Source: Gluconobacter sp. Dm-62 (GTDB taxonomy: Bacteria; Pseudomonadota; Alphaproteobacteria; Acetobacterales; Acetobacteraceae). From it: a DNA stretch of 64,000 nt. This document shows, in pieces, positions 9,130 through 18,757 of this stretch (positions within the stretch are counted from its first letter, which is position 1; each line of letters opens with the position of its first letter). The notes under the pieces are model-generated. The model did no database searches. It was not told the DNA's origin and saw only the letters and a list, made by a program, of their open reading frames with translations. Made by a program: the position numbers and the translations under genes. The stretch is from positions 1-64,000 of the forward strand of contig NZ_JAERLY010000013.1 of assembly GCF_018256155.1 (NCBI RefSeq). Direction: 5' to 3'.

Positions 9130-9313
9130 TGTTACGCTCCTGCGTATTGAATTTCGTCAACACAGACCTCCAGGGGTGCCTGTGCGAGGCGCGGAGTAGC
9201 GGAAAACCGCCATCGACACAACCATTTTCGGACTCAACCCCTCTGGACCAGCCCCATTGCGGACCGCTACGCTTGCGTTTCATTTCCACAGTTTCCGGCA
9301 GATCCCCCACCCG

Positions 9314-10624
9314 ATGAGCATCGCCGCCCGCATCGAATGCCTGCCCTTTACCCGCTTTCACTGGAAACTGCTGTTCCTCGGCGGGCTGGGCTACACGTTT
9401 GACGGGCTCGATTCCGCCATCGTCGCCTTTGCGCTCCCGATGCTCAAAAGCCAGTGGCACCTCGATGGCCCGGCTCTGGGTCTGCTGGGAAGTGCGACCT
9501 ATCTCGGCTACGGGCTGGTGGGGGGACCGCTCGGGGCGGCGGCGCGTCATGATGAGCGCACTGGCCATTTACGCCATCGGTTCCCTGCTTTCGGCCGGAT
9601 CGTCTTCCTTCACCGGCTTTTTCCTTTGCCGCCTCCTGTCGGGCATCGGGGCGGGGCGGAAGCCACGATCATCGCACCCTATCTCAGCGAGTTCGTGGGC
9701 GCCCGTTATCGGGGCGCGTTCACCGCCGCCCTCACGGGGTTCTATTCCTTTGGCTATGTCACGGCGGCCATCCTCGGCTTCATGCTCGTCCCCGCCATGC
9801 CGGATGGCTGGCGGTGGGCGCTGGCGCTGACGGGGTTTCCCGTCTTGATGCTGCTGTGGTGGCGCCGCGCCCTGCCCGAATCCCCGCGCTGGCTTGATGA
9901 GCGCGGACACACGGCCGAGGCCTGCCGCATCGTCGGTGACATCGAGGAAAGCGCGGGCCTTGCCGTGGGTCTCACCACCACGACCGATCGTGGCGCGCCT
10001 TCCCTGCGTCCGGTCCGGGATCTTTTCGCGCCCGGTCTGCGCCGTTCCACATTTATGAGCTGGGCCATGTGGCTCGCCATCACCTTCAGCTTCTACGCGT
10101 TCTTCACCTGGATCCCGACCCTGATGATCGAGCGTGGCATGACCGTCACCCGCAGCTTCGGCTACGCCATCTCGATCTATTTCGCTCAGCTTCCCGGCTA
10201 TGCCTCAGCCGCGTTCCTCACCGACCGGCTGGGACGCCGGGGGACGGTGGCGTTGTTCATGGTTGCGGGTGCTCTCAGCGCCATCGGCATGGCCGCGAGC
10301 CAGACGCCTACCGAAGTCCTGATCTTTGGCATCCTGCTTTCCTTTTTCATGAACGGCACTTTCGGCGGCATTTACGCCTATACGCCCGAGCTTTTCCCGA
10401 CAGCCCTGCGCGCCCGGGGCATGGGGCTGGCCTCCGCCATTGCGCGTCTGGGGGCCATTGCCTCGCCCGTGCTGATCGGCTGGCTCTATCCGCTCACCGG
10501 TTTCCCCGGCGTTTTCGGCCTGACAACCCTGATCCTGCTTTCGGGGGCAGCGATTACGCTGGTCTTCGGCCCCAGAACGGAAAAACGCCCGCTCGATGAC
10601 GAGCAGGCGTTCGCGCAGACCTGA
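9314..10624 (+). CDS. MFS transporter (NiaP/AAHS-like) with an internal double frameshift; possibly non-functional
   Basis: The open frame encodes a major facilitator protein: helix 1 WKLLFLGGLGYTFDGLDSA fits the aromatic acid/nicotinate (AAHS/NiaP-like) branch, and later helices and GRRGTVALFMVAGALS are normal. Residues ~72-115, however, read as a basic, His-rich non-membrane stretch. In another frame over 9526-9657 the same DNA encodes DRSGRRRVMMSALAIYAIGS and then a normal helix ending LLSGIGAG, the expected motif A loop and helix 3. So there is a net shift near 9526 and a compensating one-base loss in the G-rich run near 9650. The protein would lack motif A. Substrate unknown. Start chosen at ATG 9314. 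Confidence 0.7.
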   Translation: MSIAARIECLPFTRFHWKLLFLGGLGYTFDGLDSAIVAFALPMLKSQWHLDGPALGLLGSATYLGYGLVGGPLGAAARHDERTGHLRHRFPAFGRIVFLHRLFPLPPPVGHRGGAEATIIAPYLSEFVGARYRGAFTAALTGFYSFGYVTAAILGFMLVPAMPDGWRWALALTGFPVLMLLWWRRALPESPRWLDERGHTAEACRIVGDIEESAGLAVGLTTTTDRGAPSLRPVRDLFAPGLRRSTFMSWAMWLAITFSFYAFFTWIPTLMIERGMTVTRSFGYAISIYFAQLPGYASAAFLTDRLGRRGTVALFMVAGALSAIGMAASQTPTEVLIFGILLSFFMNGTFGGIYAYTPELFPTALRARGMGLASAIARLGAIASPVLIGWLYPLTGFPGVFGLTTLILLSGAAITLVFGPRTEKRPLDDEQAFAQT

Positions 10625-10640
10625 ATCCGGGAAGTGCGCT

Positions 10641-11516
10641 TCAGATCATCGGTACGCCACCATTGACCGCCAGAAGCGCGCCTGTGGTGTAGCTGTTGAG
10701 CGGATCGGCGAAATAGACATAAGCGCCTGCCAGTTCGGCTGGCTGCCCCGGACGGCCCAGCGGCACATCCACGCCCAGATGTTCCTGCTCCTCTTCGGGC
10801 ATGCCGGTTGCGATGAACGGCGTCCAGATCGGGCCGGGCATCACGGCATTAACGCGAATTCCCCGCCCCGCGAGCTGCTGCGCCATGCTGGACGTGAAAT
10901 TCGCAATCGCCGCCTTCGTCATGGAATACGGCACCAGCAGTTCCGGAGCCGTCTTCAGATTGACCGAAGACGTATTGATAATGGACGCCCCGGCCTGAAG
11001 ATGTGGCAGGGCGGCCTTCGTCAGATGGAACAGAGCATCCGTATTCGTGGAGAAATGGCGCTTCCATTCCTCATCGGAGATTTCTTCCAGCTTTGCACGT
11101 GCTTTCTGAAAGGCCGCGTTGTTCACCAGAATATCCAGCTTACCGAACGCTTCGACGGTCTTGCGGATCATGTCCCGGCAATGCGCGGCTTCACGGATAT
11201 CGCCCGGCAGCAGTAGGCATGACCGGCCTTCAGCCTCGATCTGTGCTGCGATCTCGCGCGCGTCGTCGGTTTCCGTCTCCAGATAGGAGATCGCGACATC
11301 CGCCCCTTCCCGGGCAAACGCCAGTGCGGCCGCCCGCCCGATCCCGGAATCCCCGCCTGTGATCAGCGCTGCCAGCCCCGCCAGCTTTCCGGAACCCTTA
11401 TAGGTCTCCTCGCCATAATCGGGCTTTGGGACCATCTTTTCCGAAAGACCGGGGAATTTCTGCGTCTGGCCTTTGAAAGGCGGGCGCGGATAGCAGGTAC
11501 GCGGATCAGCAGGCAT
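10641..11516 (-). CDS. SDR family oxidoreductase (YghA-like)
   Basis: A 291-residue classical short-chain dehydrogenase with the ~45-residue N-terminal arm (YPRPPFKGQTQKFPGL) typical of the YghA/glucose-dehydrogenase-like stress group. Cofactor motif TGGDSGIGRAAALA, then LVNNAAFQ, and the catalytic Ser and Tyr/Lys in NTSSVNL and YSMTKAAI. It ends with the usual NGGVPMI. ATG 11516 has GGAG eleven bases upstream. It is divergent from katE, an association often seen in general-stress regulons. Substrate cannot be deduced. Confidence 0.88.
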   Translation of the reverse strand: MPADPRTCYPRPPFKGQTQKFPGLSEKMVPKPDYGEETYKGSGKLAGLAALITGGDSGIGRAAALAFAREGADVAISYLETETDDAREIAAQIEAEGRSCLLLPGDIREAAHCRDMIRKTVEAFGKLDILVNNAAFQKARAKLEEISDEEWKRHFSTNTDALFHLTKAALPHLQAGASIINTSSVNLKTAPELLVPYSMTKAAIANFTSSMAQQLAGRGIRVNAVMPGPIWTPFIATGMPEEEQEHLGVDVPLGRPGQPAELAGAYVYFADPLNSYTTGALLAVNGGVPMI

Positions 11517-11557
11517 GGAAACACTCCTGTGTCTTCATAGAACAGAGTTCCTGCCCT

Positions 11558-11583
11558 AACGGCCCGTCTTCCTGACAGGTTCA
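11558..11583 (-). promoter_or_regulatory. Possible EcfG-type (general stress sigma) promoter for the SDR gene
   Basis: On the minus strand TGAAC is followed after 17 bases by CGTT, matching nine-tenths of the alphaproteobacterial EcfG consensus (GGAAC, 16-17 bases, CGTT). It lies about 45 bases before the SDR start. On the plus strand GGAAC at 11608-11612, with GCTT after 16 bases, faces katE but matches the -10 part poorly. No sigma or anti-sigma gene is in the window, so this rests on motif match and gene type only. Confidence 0.3.
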
Positions 11584-11727
11584 GAAAATTTCCCGGATTT
11601 ATTTCAGGAACACTTGCCCCTGACAGCGCTTTATCAGGATCACGGCCTTTCCGGTGGGAGAGGCAACTTCGTCATCCAGACTTTCTCAAGCCCCGTACTT
11701 CCGGGCCCACAGGCAGAGGCGCATTTC

Positions 11728-13833
11728 ATGAGCACGGACAAACGCACGACCGTCACCATTGGCGATCAAACTTTCGAGCGCGGCCCCCAGGGCACCACCC
11801 ATCAGGTCGCCTCCGGTGACACCCCGACGCTGACCACCCAGCAGGGCGTTCCCGTCTCGGACGACCAGAATACCGAGAAAGCCGGTGCGCGCGGCCCGGC
11901 CCTTCTGGAAGACTTTCATTTTCGCGAGAAGATCTTCCATTTCGATCACGAGCGTATCCCCGAACGCGTGGTCCACGCCCGGGGCTATGGCGCACATGGT
12001 TTCTTCGAACTGACGGATTCCCTTGCCGATTACACGACCGCCAGCGTTCTGGGGAAAATCGGCAAGCGCGTCCCTGCTTTCGTGCGCTTTTCGACTGTTG
12101 CCGGCGGCCGGGGCTCGTTCGATCTGGCCCGTGACGTGCGCGGTTTCGCCGTGAAGCTCTATACCGAGGAAGGCAACTGGGACCTTGTCGGCAACAACAT
12201 GCCCGTCTTTTTCATCCAGGACGCCATCAAGTTCCCGGACATGGTGCATGCCGTGAAGGAAGAGCCGGACAGCGGCTTTCCGCAGGCCCAGTCCGCCCAT
12301 GACAATTTCTGGGACTTCGCGTCGCTCTCCCCCGAGACCGTCCACATGCTCATGTGGATCATGTCCGACCGTGCCATTCCGCGTTCCTTCCGCTTCATGG
12401 AAGGCTTTGGCGTCCACACCTTCCGCCTCGTCAACGCCGAGGGGAAATCCACCTATGTGAAGTTCCACTGGAAGCCGAAGCAGGGTTTGCAGTCCGTCGT
12501 GTGGAACGAAGCGGTCAAGATCAACGGTGCCGATCCGGACTTCCATCGCCGTGACCTGTGGGAATCCATCAATTCCGGCGATTTCCCTGAATGGGAACTG
12601 GGCGTACAGCTCTTCGATGACGACTTCGCCGACAAGTTCGATTTCGACATTCTGGACGCAACCAAGCTGATCCCGGAAGAACTCGTTCCTGTCCGCCGCA
12701 TTGGTCGTCTCGTGCTGAACCGCACAGTGGACAATTTCTTCGCCGAGACCGAGCAGGTCGCGTTCTGCACCCAGAACGTCGTGCCGGGCATTGCCTTCAC
12801 CAACGATCCGCTTCTGCAGGGCCGGAACTTCTCGTATCTGGACACCCAGACAAAGCGCCTCGGCGGCCCGAACTTCACGCATATCCCCATAAATGCGCCG
12901 AAATGCCCGTTCCATAACTTCCAGCAAGACGGCCACATGGCCATGCACAACCCGAAAGGGCGTGCAAACTACGAACCCAATTCCTGGGGTCTGGGGCCAC
13001 GTGAAAACCCACAGACCGGCTATAAGCCTTATGCGGAAGAGCTGAACGGTCGCAAAACCCGTGAACGCGGGGAGCTGTTTGCCGATCATTACAGTCAGGC
13101 CCGGCAGTTCTATGCCAGCCAGACCCCGACCGAGCAAACGCATATCAAGAACGCCTTCGTGTTCGAGCTCAGCAAGTGCCTCACACCGGCCATCCGTGCC
13201 CGTGTTGTGGCCCATCTACTGAATGTGGATGAGACGCTCGCCAAGGGGGTGGCCGAAGGGCTGCGTCTGGAGAAAATGCCTGCCGCCGCCCCGGCTGCGC
13301 GCACGCCACTGAGTGGTCTGGCCGGTTCGGACCCGCTTAGCATCCTCAAAAACGGTCCGAAAACCTTCAAGGGCCGCAAGCTGGGCGTGCTGGTTACCGA
13401 CGGGACGGATGCGGAACTGCTCGCCGCCCTGATGAAAGCTGCCGAAGCGGAAGGTACGAACGTCGAACTGGTCGCGCCCGCTGTTGGTGGCGTGAAAACC
13501 ACGGATGGCAAGCTCGTCCCGGCGGGTCAGAAGATCGTTGGCGCACCCTCGGTCCTGTACGATGCGGTCGTTCTGCTGCCGTCCGCAGCCGGGGCGAAGC
13601 TCCTGACCGGCGAGGCCACCGCGCGGGACTTCGTGGCTGACGCCTTCGCCCATGCAAAGTTCATCGGCTACGGCCCGGACGCCAAACCCCTTCTCGCGAA
13701 GGGCGGCATTACGCCGGAAGACATGGATGAGGGCATCGTCGCCCTTAAAGATCCCGCTGACTTACAGGCCTTCATCACGACATGCCGCAGCCTGCGCTTC
13801 TGGGACCGGGAAGCCAGAACCCACGCTGTTTGA
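11728..13833 (+). CDS. katE: Large-subunit catalase (HPII/KatE type)
   Basis: A 701-residue clade-2 catalase removing hydrogen peroxide in the cytoplasm. The core shows [20 protein letters not shown], the catalytic His83 in [12 protein letters not shown], the Asn in [12 protein letters not shown], and the haem-ligand Tyr in [16 protein letters not shown]. From about residue 545 a class I glutamine-amidotransferase-like domain follows ([26 protein letters not shown]), the mark of large catalases. ATG 11728 with GAGG eight bases upstream is preferred over a TTG at 11614. The gene is single, ends in a strong terminator, and is divergent from the SDR gene. Confidence 0.96.
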   Translation: MSTDKRTTVTIGDQTFERGPQGTTHQVASGDTPTLTTQQGVPVSDDQNTEKAGARGPALLEDFHFREKIFHFDHERIPERVVHARGYGAHGFFELTDSLADYTTASVLGKIGKRVPAFVRFSTVAGGRGSFDLARDVRGFAVKLYTEEGNWDLVGNNMPVFFIQDAIKFPDMVHAVKEEPDSGFPQAQSAHDNFWDFASLSPETVHMLMWIMSDRAIPRSFRFMEGFGVHTFRLVNAEGKSTYVKFHWKPKQGLQSVVWNEAVKINGADPDFHRRDLWESINSGDFPEWELGVQLFDDDFADKFDFDILDATKLIPEELVPVRRIGRLVLNRTVDNFFAETEQVAFCTQNVVPGIAFTNDPLLQGRNFSYLDTQTKRLGGPNFTHIPINAPKCPFHNFQQDGHMAMHNPKGRANYEPNSWGLGPRENPQTGYKPYAEELNGRKTRERGELFADHYSQARQFYASQTPTEQTHIKNAFVFELSKCLTPAIRARVVAHLLNVDETLAKGVAEGLRLEKMPAAAPAARTPLSGLAGSDPLSILKNGPKTFKGRKLGVLVTDGTDAELLAALMKAAEAEGTNVELVAPAVGGVKTTDGKLVPAGQKIVGAPSVLYDAVVLLPSAAGAKLLTGEATARDFVADAFAHAKFIGYGPDAKPLLAKGGITPEDMDEGIVALKDPADLQAFITTCRSLRFWDREARTHAV

Positions 13834-13837
13834 GACA

Positions 13838-13871
13838 AAAAAGGGCCGGAGATACTCTTCCGGCCCTTTTT
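13838..13871 (+). terminator. Rho-independent terminator of katE
   Basis: A perfect 13-bp inverted repeat (AAAAAGGGCCGGA and its complement) around an 8-base loop starts five bases after the katE stop and ends in a run of T. Confidence 0.9.
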
Positions 13872-13907
13872 CAGACCTGCCCTCACCCGCGCCGCATTCC
13901 GAACGGA

Positions 13908-15155
13908 ATGATGCCTGATTTCCATTACAGAAGCGTTCCGCTTTTGCAGGATGGGATTTACAGGGTGCAGACAACGACAGGCGCGCAACGCAATCCGGGG
14001 ATCGACTTGTTCAGAGGGCTGTCGATCATCCTTGTCGTCACCCATCACCTCGCTTTGCGCATTCCCCTGATGCAGACCGGTCTTTCCGCAGTCTTCCCCG
14101 CTCGCCTGCTGAAGGCCCTGACCTGGGATGGCCCGACGGGCGTGAAGATCTTCTTCGTGATTTCAGGCTTTCTGATCACCGATCACACACTGCGCCGCTG
14201 GGGCAGCCTAAGCGGCATCAACGTCTTCGCGTTCTCAGCACGCCGGGCCTGCCGCATCCTGCCCTGTCTGCTGGTACTGCTCGGGATTCTCGCGGTTCTC
14301 AACCTCGCAGGCGTGCCGGACTTCCTGTTCCATCATGATAACCAGACGCTGCCCGGCGCCCTCTTCGCAGCATTGTTCATGCATCTGAACCTTTACGAAG
14401 CCCGGACGAACTATCTTCCCGCCAACTGGGATGTGCTGTGGTCCCTTTCGGTCGAGGAGCTGTTTTATGTGGCCTTCCCGATCTTCTGCTTTCTGAGCGG
14501 ACGCATCCCGAAAATGATCGGCTCCAGACTGCTCACTTTCGTCTTTGCGCTGCTCGCCCTCTCCATCCCTTTCGTGGAATGGCAGATCCGGAACGCATCG
14601 GAGATCTGGCAGGACGAAGCCTATGGACCGGGCATGTCGGCCATTGCCATGGGTGTCTGCGCGGCCCTGCTGGCGCACCGGCTGACACCGGCCCTTTACG
14701 CAATACTCACGCCCTGGCTCGGCTGGATCGGAGCCTTTGGGGTGGGCTTCTCCCTGATCGACACGCCTGTTCTGTGGGCAACCCTTGGCTATGGCGCGTT
14801 TCTGTTCCTCACAGCCTCCTGCGCGGCGCTGATCCTCGCTTTTTACAACGGATGGGGCAAGGTCACCGCAAGCCGGTTTCTGGCATGGCCCCGTCACTGG
14901 GGGCGGCTGAGCTATGAAATCTACCTCAGCCACATGTTCGTCGTTATGCCGATGGTCCATCTGTTCAGGGCCACCGGAGAAAACTGGACGTTCGGCTGGG
15001 TCTGGTTCATCCCGACCCTTGGCCTGTCCTTCTGCCTCGGCACCCTCGTGGACCGCTTTCTCTCACGCCCCGCCGATCGCTGGCTGCTCGAAAAATCCGG
15101 CCTCCGCCGTCCTCAGCCCAGCGGGGAGGCCAGCGGGCGGATCGCCGAGATCTGA
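13908..15155 (+). CDS. Acyltransferase-3 family membrane protein (OafA/OatA-like)
   Basis: A 415-residue polytopic membrane acyltransferase with GIDLFRGLSIILVVTHH, containing the catalytic-type His, FFVISGFLITDHTLRR, and NWDVLWSLSVEELFYVAFPI, followed by about ten hydrophobic segments. Such proteins O-acetylate LPS, exopolysaccharide or other surface sugars using cytoplasmic acyl donors. There is no extracytoplasmic SGNH domain. The start (13908 or the adjacent ATG at 13911) is uncertain because no clear ribosome site is present. The last 43 bases overlap the convergent pgeF gene. The acceptor is unknown. Confidence 0.85.
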   Translation: MMPDFHYRSVPLLQDGIYRVQTTTGAQRNPGIDLFRGLSIILVVTHHLALRIPLMQTGLSAVFPARLLKALTWDGPTGVKIFFVISGFLITDHTLRRWGSLSGINVFAFSARRACRILPCLLVLLGILAVLNLAGVPDFLFHHDNQTLPGALFAALFMHLNLYEARTNYLPANWDVLWSLSVEELFYVAFPIFCFLSGRIPKMIGSRLLTFVFALLALSIPFVEWQIRNASEIWQDEAYGPGMSAIAMGVCAALLAHRLTPALYAILTPWLGWIGAFGVGFSLIDTPVLWATLGYGAFLFLTASCAALILAFYNGWGKVTASRFLAWPRHWGRLSYEIYLSHMFVVMPMVHLFRATGENWTFGWVWFIPTLGLSFCLGTLVDRFLSRPADRWLLEKSGLRRPQPSGEASGRIAEI

Positions 15156-15892
15156 TGCCCGATATGCCCGCCACCTGCGAGCGTGCGGCGGCGGTGACTG
15201 AAGAACCGGAGGTCCGTCAGGGTATCAACGCCAAGGATCTGCACGGTCCGGACCCCGGCCTGCTCCAGTCGGAAGCCGCAATAGCCCGGCAGATCGAACA
15301 GGAAATGCCCTTCGCGCGGCGCTGAACGGAAGAAGTTCTCCCCCGCTGCGCCCCTGGCGAGAACCGCATCACGCATGTCCGGGCCGACTTCATAGCTCGC
15401 CGGTGAAATGCACGGCCCAACAACGGCGCTGATCCCCGTCGCCCCCAGCGCGACCATCTGCGCAACAACAGATTCCAGAATCCCGCCCACAGCCCCGCGC
15501 CAGCCAGCATGGGCCGCCCCGACAATCCGTCCGTCATCGGACGACAGCAGCACGGGACCGCAATCCGCCGTAATGACGCCCACACCAATCTCCGGGCAGT
15601 CCGTCACCAGCGCATCGCCTGACTGCCCGGTCCTGGCCATCCAGAGCGGCGTTTCAGCCGTCACAGGCACGGTGATGTCGCTATGCGTCTGCTTCAGACC
15701 GAGCAGATGTTTCGGTTCCACCTCGATCGCAAGCGCCACCCGGGCGCGGTTCTCGGCGATATTCGCCGGGTCATCCTGCGAGGAGAGCGAACAGTTCAGA
15801 CTGTCATAGGGAGCCGGCGAGACGCCCCCGAGCCGCGTAAAAAATCCATGCGGTACCTTGAGAACCGATCCCGTCAGCACAGCCTCAGACAT
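15113..15892 (-). CDS. pgeF: Peptidoglycan editing factor PgeF / multicopper polyphenol oxidase-family purine nucleosidase
   Basis: A 259-residue YfiH/LACC1-type protein. The conserved HGFFTRLGGVSPAPYDSLN, LKQTHSDI, ALVTDCPEIGVGVITADCGP, and GAAHAGWRGAVGGI place the two His and one Cys zinc ligands. Members have been described as adenosine phosphorylase/deaminases and as an editing factor that prevents misincorporation of L-Ser into peptidoglycan. ATG 15892 overlaps the stop of lgt by 8 bases (ATGTCTGA), so the pair is translationally coupled; lgt-pgeF is a common alphaproteobacterial order. Confidence 0.9.
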   Translation of the reverse strand: MSEAVLTGSVLKVPHGFFTRLGGVSPAPYDSLNCSLSSQDDPANIAENRARVALAIEVEPKHLLGLKQTHSDITVPVTAETPLWMARTGQSGDALVTDCPEIGVGVITADCGPVLLSSDDGRIVGAAHAGWRGAVGGILESVVAQMVALGATGISAVVGPCISPASYEVGPDMRDAVLARGAAGENFFRSAPREGHFLFDLPGYCGFRLEQAGVRTVQILGVDTLTDLRFFSHRRRTLAGGGHIGHQISAIRPLASPLG

Positions 15893-16706
15893 GCGCCGAA
15901 ACCTGAGCGGGACGGCGCATCGCGTAAACCATGAGCCCCATCCCCGCGAGCGCCATCGGAATGCACAGCAACTGCCCCATCGTCGTGCCACCGGACAGGA
16001 AACCGATATTCGCATCAGGCTGGCGGAAGAACTCGCAGAAACTCCGGGCACAGGCGTAGCCGAACAGGAACAGCCCGGAGAGGAACCCGAACCGCTCACG
16101 CGCCGCCGGACGGCTGGCCGCAAACAGCATCACACACAACAGCAGGACACCCTCGGTCAGGGCTTCATAAAGCTCGGACGGATGACGCGGGATCGGGCCA
16201 CCCGTCGGGAAAATCATCGCCCAGGGCAGATCCGGAGACGCCGGGCGCCCCCAGAGTTCACCGTTCACGAAATTTGCACAGCGCCCAAGCCCAAGTCCGA
16301 TCGGCACGACAGGCACGATCCGGTCCGCAAAGGCCAGAAAGCTCAGACGGTTCTTCCAGCTGAAATAGGCCAGCGCCAGAATGACGCCCAGCGCCCCACC
16401 ATGGAACGACATCCCGCCATCCCAGGTTTTGAATATCTCCAGCGGGTGCGACAGGTAATCCATCGGTCGGTAAAACAGCACGTAACCCAGCCGTCCCCCA
16501 AGAAGCACGCCGAGAATGGCATAGAACAGGAAGTCATCGACCTGTTCTTTGGTCGCCACTTCCGGCGCCAGACGGTTCAGCCGCTTCGCAATCGGCAGAG
16601 CGATGATGAACGACACCATATAGGCGAGCGCATACCAGCGCACCGATAGCGGACCGATATGAAAGGCAACCGGGTCAAAGTCCGGAAAGATCAGGGGATG
16701 GCTCAA
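15885..16706 (-). CDS. lgt: Prolipoprotein diacylglyceryl transferase
   Basis: A 273-residue inner-membrane enzyme with about seven hydrophobic segments. It transfers diacylglycerol from phosphatidylglycerol to the lipobox Cys of prolipoproteins. Seen: VRWYALAYMVSFIIAL, GGRLGYVLFYRP, MSFHGGALGVILAL with the essential His, and the signature GRCANFVNGELWGRP. Length is normal. It follows rfaD by 11 bases and overlaps pgeF. Confidence 0.95.
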   Translation of the reverse strand: MSHPLIFPDFDPVAFHIGPLSVRWYALAYMVSFIIALPIAKRLNRLAPEVATKEQVDDFLFYAILGVLLGGRLGYVLFYRPMDYLSHPLEIFKTWDGGMSFHGGALGVILALAYFSWKNRLSFLAFADRIVPVVPIGLGLGRCANFVNGELWGRPASPDLPWAMIFPTGGPIPRHPSELYEALTEGVLLLCVMLFAASRPAARERFGFLSGLFLFGYACARSFCEFFRQPDANIGFLSGGTTMGQLLCIPMALAGMGLMVYAMRRPAQVSAHV

Positions 16707-16717
16707 AACAGCGGCTC

Positions 16718-17698
16718 TCAGAGATTGGGTTGGGGCCGGGAAAGATACTCGCGCACATACTGCCCGATTCCGTCTTCAAGAGACGTAAACGACGCATCAT
16801 ACCCCGCAGCGCGCAGACGGCTCATATCCGCACAAGTGAAGGACTGGTACTGCCCGCGCAGCTTCTCCGGCATGTCTACGAATTCGACATCCCGCGCCCG
16901 CTTCGCAGCGTCACAGACCGCATGCGCCAGATCAAGATAACTCCGCGCCACGCCGGTTCCGCAGTTGAACAGTCCGCTGACCTGAGGGTGATCGAACAGC
17001 CAGAGCATGACGTTCACCACATCCCCGACCCAGATGAAGTCCCGCTGCTGCTGCCCGTCGGCAAGCCCCGGCACATCCGAACGGAACAGGCGCGCCGCAC
17101 GATCCTGCACGACCTCGTCATACTTGACCTTCACCACGGAGATCATCGATCCCTTGTGGTATTCGTTCGGCCCATAAACATTGAAAAACTTGAGCCCCGC
17201 CCATTGCGGAGGCACCGGCGCGCCAGACTCGATTTCCCGCTTCACCCACAGATCGAACGCCTGCTTCGACCAGCCATAAAGGTTCAGCGGCCGCAGTCCG
17301 TCGATGCTGTCCAGCCCATCACGGAACATCTCCGGCCGATCTGCCGCCCCATAGGTCGCAGCCGACGACGCATAGATCATCCGCACGCCCCGCGCCGCGC
17401 ACCACCGCCACAGGGTCTGCGACAAATCCACGTTGCTCGACCAGACAAGGTCTCCGTCCCGCGCCGTGGTGGCGCTGATCGCCCCCATATGGAACACGGC
17501 TTCGACATCCGGGTCCGCCGCAAGGAAACCTTCAAGCGCGTCAGGCGTGATGATGCGGTCCGGCGCATGGGACGCCAGGTTGCGCCACTTCACCCCATCC
17601 CTGAGCCGGTCAACCACAACCGTCCGCAGGCCCCGGCGACGCAGGGCTGCATGAAGGCACGAACCAATGAATCCGGCGCCGCCGGTGACGATAATCAT
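16718..17698 (-). CDS. rfaD: ADP-L-glycero-D-manno-heptose-6-epimerase
   Basis: A 326-residue extended SDR that epimerises the ADP-heptose precursor of the LPS inner core. It begins MIIVTGGAGFIGSCLHAAL, and has FHMGAISATTARDGD, YASSAATYG, the YGWSKQ catalytic Tyr/Lys, and FFNVYGPNEYHKGSM, all characteristic of HldD/RfaD. The start at 17698 is preceded by AGGAAGG. A longer in-frame reading to 17869 has no family similarity. It is divergent from ubiK and upstream of lgt. It indicates a heptose-containing LPS core in this organism. Confidence 0.94.
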   Translation of the reverse strand: MIIVTGGAGFIGSCLHAALRRRGLRTVVVDRLRDGVKWRNLASHAPDRIITPDALEGFLAADPDVEAVFHMGAISATTARDGDLVWSSNVDLSQTLWRWCAARGVRMIYASSAATYGAADRPEMFRDGLDSIDGLRPLNLYGWSKQAFDLWVKREIESGAPVPPQWAGLKFFNVYGPNEYHKGSMISVVKVKYDEVVQDRAARLFRSDVPGLADGQQQRDFIWVGDVVNVMLWLFDHPQVSGLFNCGTGVARSYLDLAHAVCDAAKRARDVEFVDMPEKLRGQYQSFTCADMSRLRAAGYDASFTSLEDGIGQYVREYLSRPQPNL

Positions 17699-17779
17699 CC
17701 TTCCTGTATAGTCTGCCCCCGATAACGATCCAAGCGACGCGCCCGACATGACACGCCGCAGAACAGCAGGAACATCATC

Positions 17780-18070
17780 ATGGCTGACAGACCCCGCTTT
17801 TTCGACGACCTCGCAGGCCTTGCCGGCAACGCCTTTTCCGCCGTGACCGGCGCCCGCGAAGAACTTCATGCCATCGTCCGCACCCGCGTGGATGAAATCC
17901 TCAACAGCCTCGACCTCGTGCGCCGTGACGAATTCGACGCGGTACAGGAAATGGCGACCCGTGCGCGCATGGCACAGGACGCCACCGAACAGCGCCTTGC
18001 CGAAATCGAATCGCGACTGGCTGCTGTCGAAGAGCTCGCGACCGAAGAAAAAGGCGGCCCGCAGGGCTGA
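17780..18070 (+). CDS. ubiK: UbiK-family ubiquinone biosynthesis accessory factor (BMFP domain)
   Basis: A 96-residue protein. The N-terminal half (FFDDLAGLAGNAFSAVTGAR, VRTRVDEILNSLDLVRRDEFD) and the C-terminal coiled coil (RLAEIESRLAAVEEL) match the BMFP/YqiC/UbiK family, which assists the Ubi complex in late ubiquinone synthesis and binds membranes. The ATG is preceded by AGGA. It may form a rightward group with ybjN, proC and the COQ9 gene, which is also ubiquinone-linked. Confidence 0.82.
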   Translation: MADRPRFFDDLAGLAGNAFSAVTGAREELHAIVRTRVDEILNSLDLVRRDEFDAVQEMATRARMAQDATEQRLAEIESRLAAVEELATEEKGGPQG

Positions 18071-18248
18071 TCTGCAACAGTCATCGGGGCCTGTGTGACC
18101 TTTGCAACGCGTAATGCTTGCGCACAGCGCAAAGGGTCCATAACGTGATCAATGCCGGGGGCGGGTTTTCCGCTTCCGGCCGCAGACATCTGGAGCGCCG
18201 CACCGGCGCCAGGCCGGTGCCAGGCTCCACGGCCTTGGGAGACCCGCC

Positions 18249-18755
18249 ATGCCTGCCCTGAGCACCTCACTCACCACAGAAACAGAATCCCATCCGCTCG
18301 ACCTGATGGAACAGGTCATGAGCCTCTATGAATGGGAGTTCGAACGCCTCGGCCCGTCCGAAATGGCCGCTCAGGCCCCCGGACAGTGGTGCGATTATTC
18401 CCTGTATTTCACATGGTCCGATGAACTGTCCGCCCTGCACCTGAACTGCATCATGGATCTGCGCTCGCCCGCCAAGCGCCGTCCGGCGGTCCATGAACTT
18501 GTCTCCCTGGCCAATAACCGGCTGTGGATCGGCCATTTCGCAGTCGATCCCGATACCGGCACCCCCTCCTACCGACATACGCTGCTGCTGCGTGGCGTGC
18601 AGACCCTTCCGGGTGAAAGCATGGAAGACCTCGTGGATATCGCCATGTCCGAATGTGAGCGGTTCTACCCCGCCTTCCAGTTAGCACTCTGGGGCGGAAA
18701 ATCGCCGCAGGAGGCCATAGACGCCGCCATGCTCGACTGTGTGGGAGACGCCTGA
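18249..18755 (+). CDS. YbjN domain-containing protein
   Basis: A 168-residue protein matching the alphaproteobacterial YbjN family (type III secretion chaperone-like fold): LYEWEFERLGPSEMAAQAPG, WSDELSALHLNCIMDLR, NRLWIGHFAVDPDTG and a C-terminal ESMEDLVDIAMSECERFYPA. The molecular function is unknown. GGGAGA precedes the ATG by six bases. It lies two bases upstream of proC, a conserved neighbourhood in alphaproteobacteria. Confidence 0.85.
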   Translation: MPALSTSLTTETESHPLDLMEQVMSLYEWEFERLGPSEMAAQAPGQWCDYSLYFTWSDELSALHLNCIMDLRSPAKRRPAVHELVSLANNRLWIGHFAVDPDTGTPSYRHTLLLRGVQTLPGESMEDLVDIAMSECERFYPAFQLALWGGKSPQEAIDAAMLDCVGDA

Positions 18756-18757
18756 TC

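Noticed and set aside
11686-13215. Long open frame on the minus strand opposite katE
   Set aside because: katE is an unmistakable gene here; the antisense frame has no recognisable domain and results from GC-rich codon bias.
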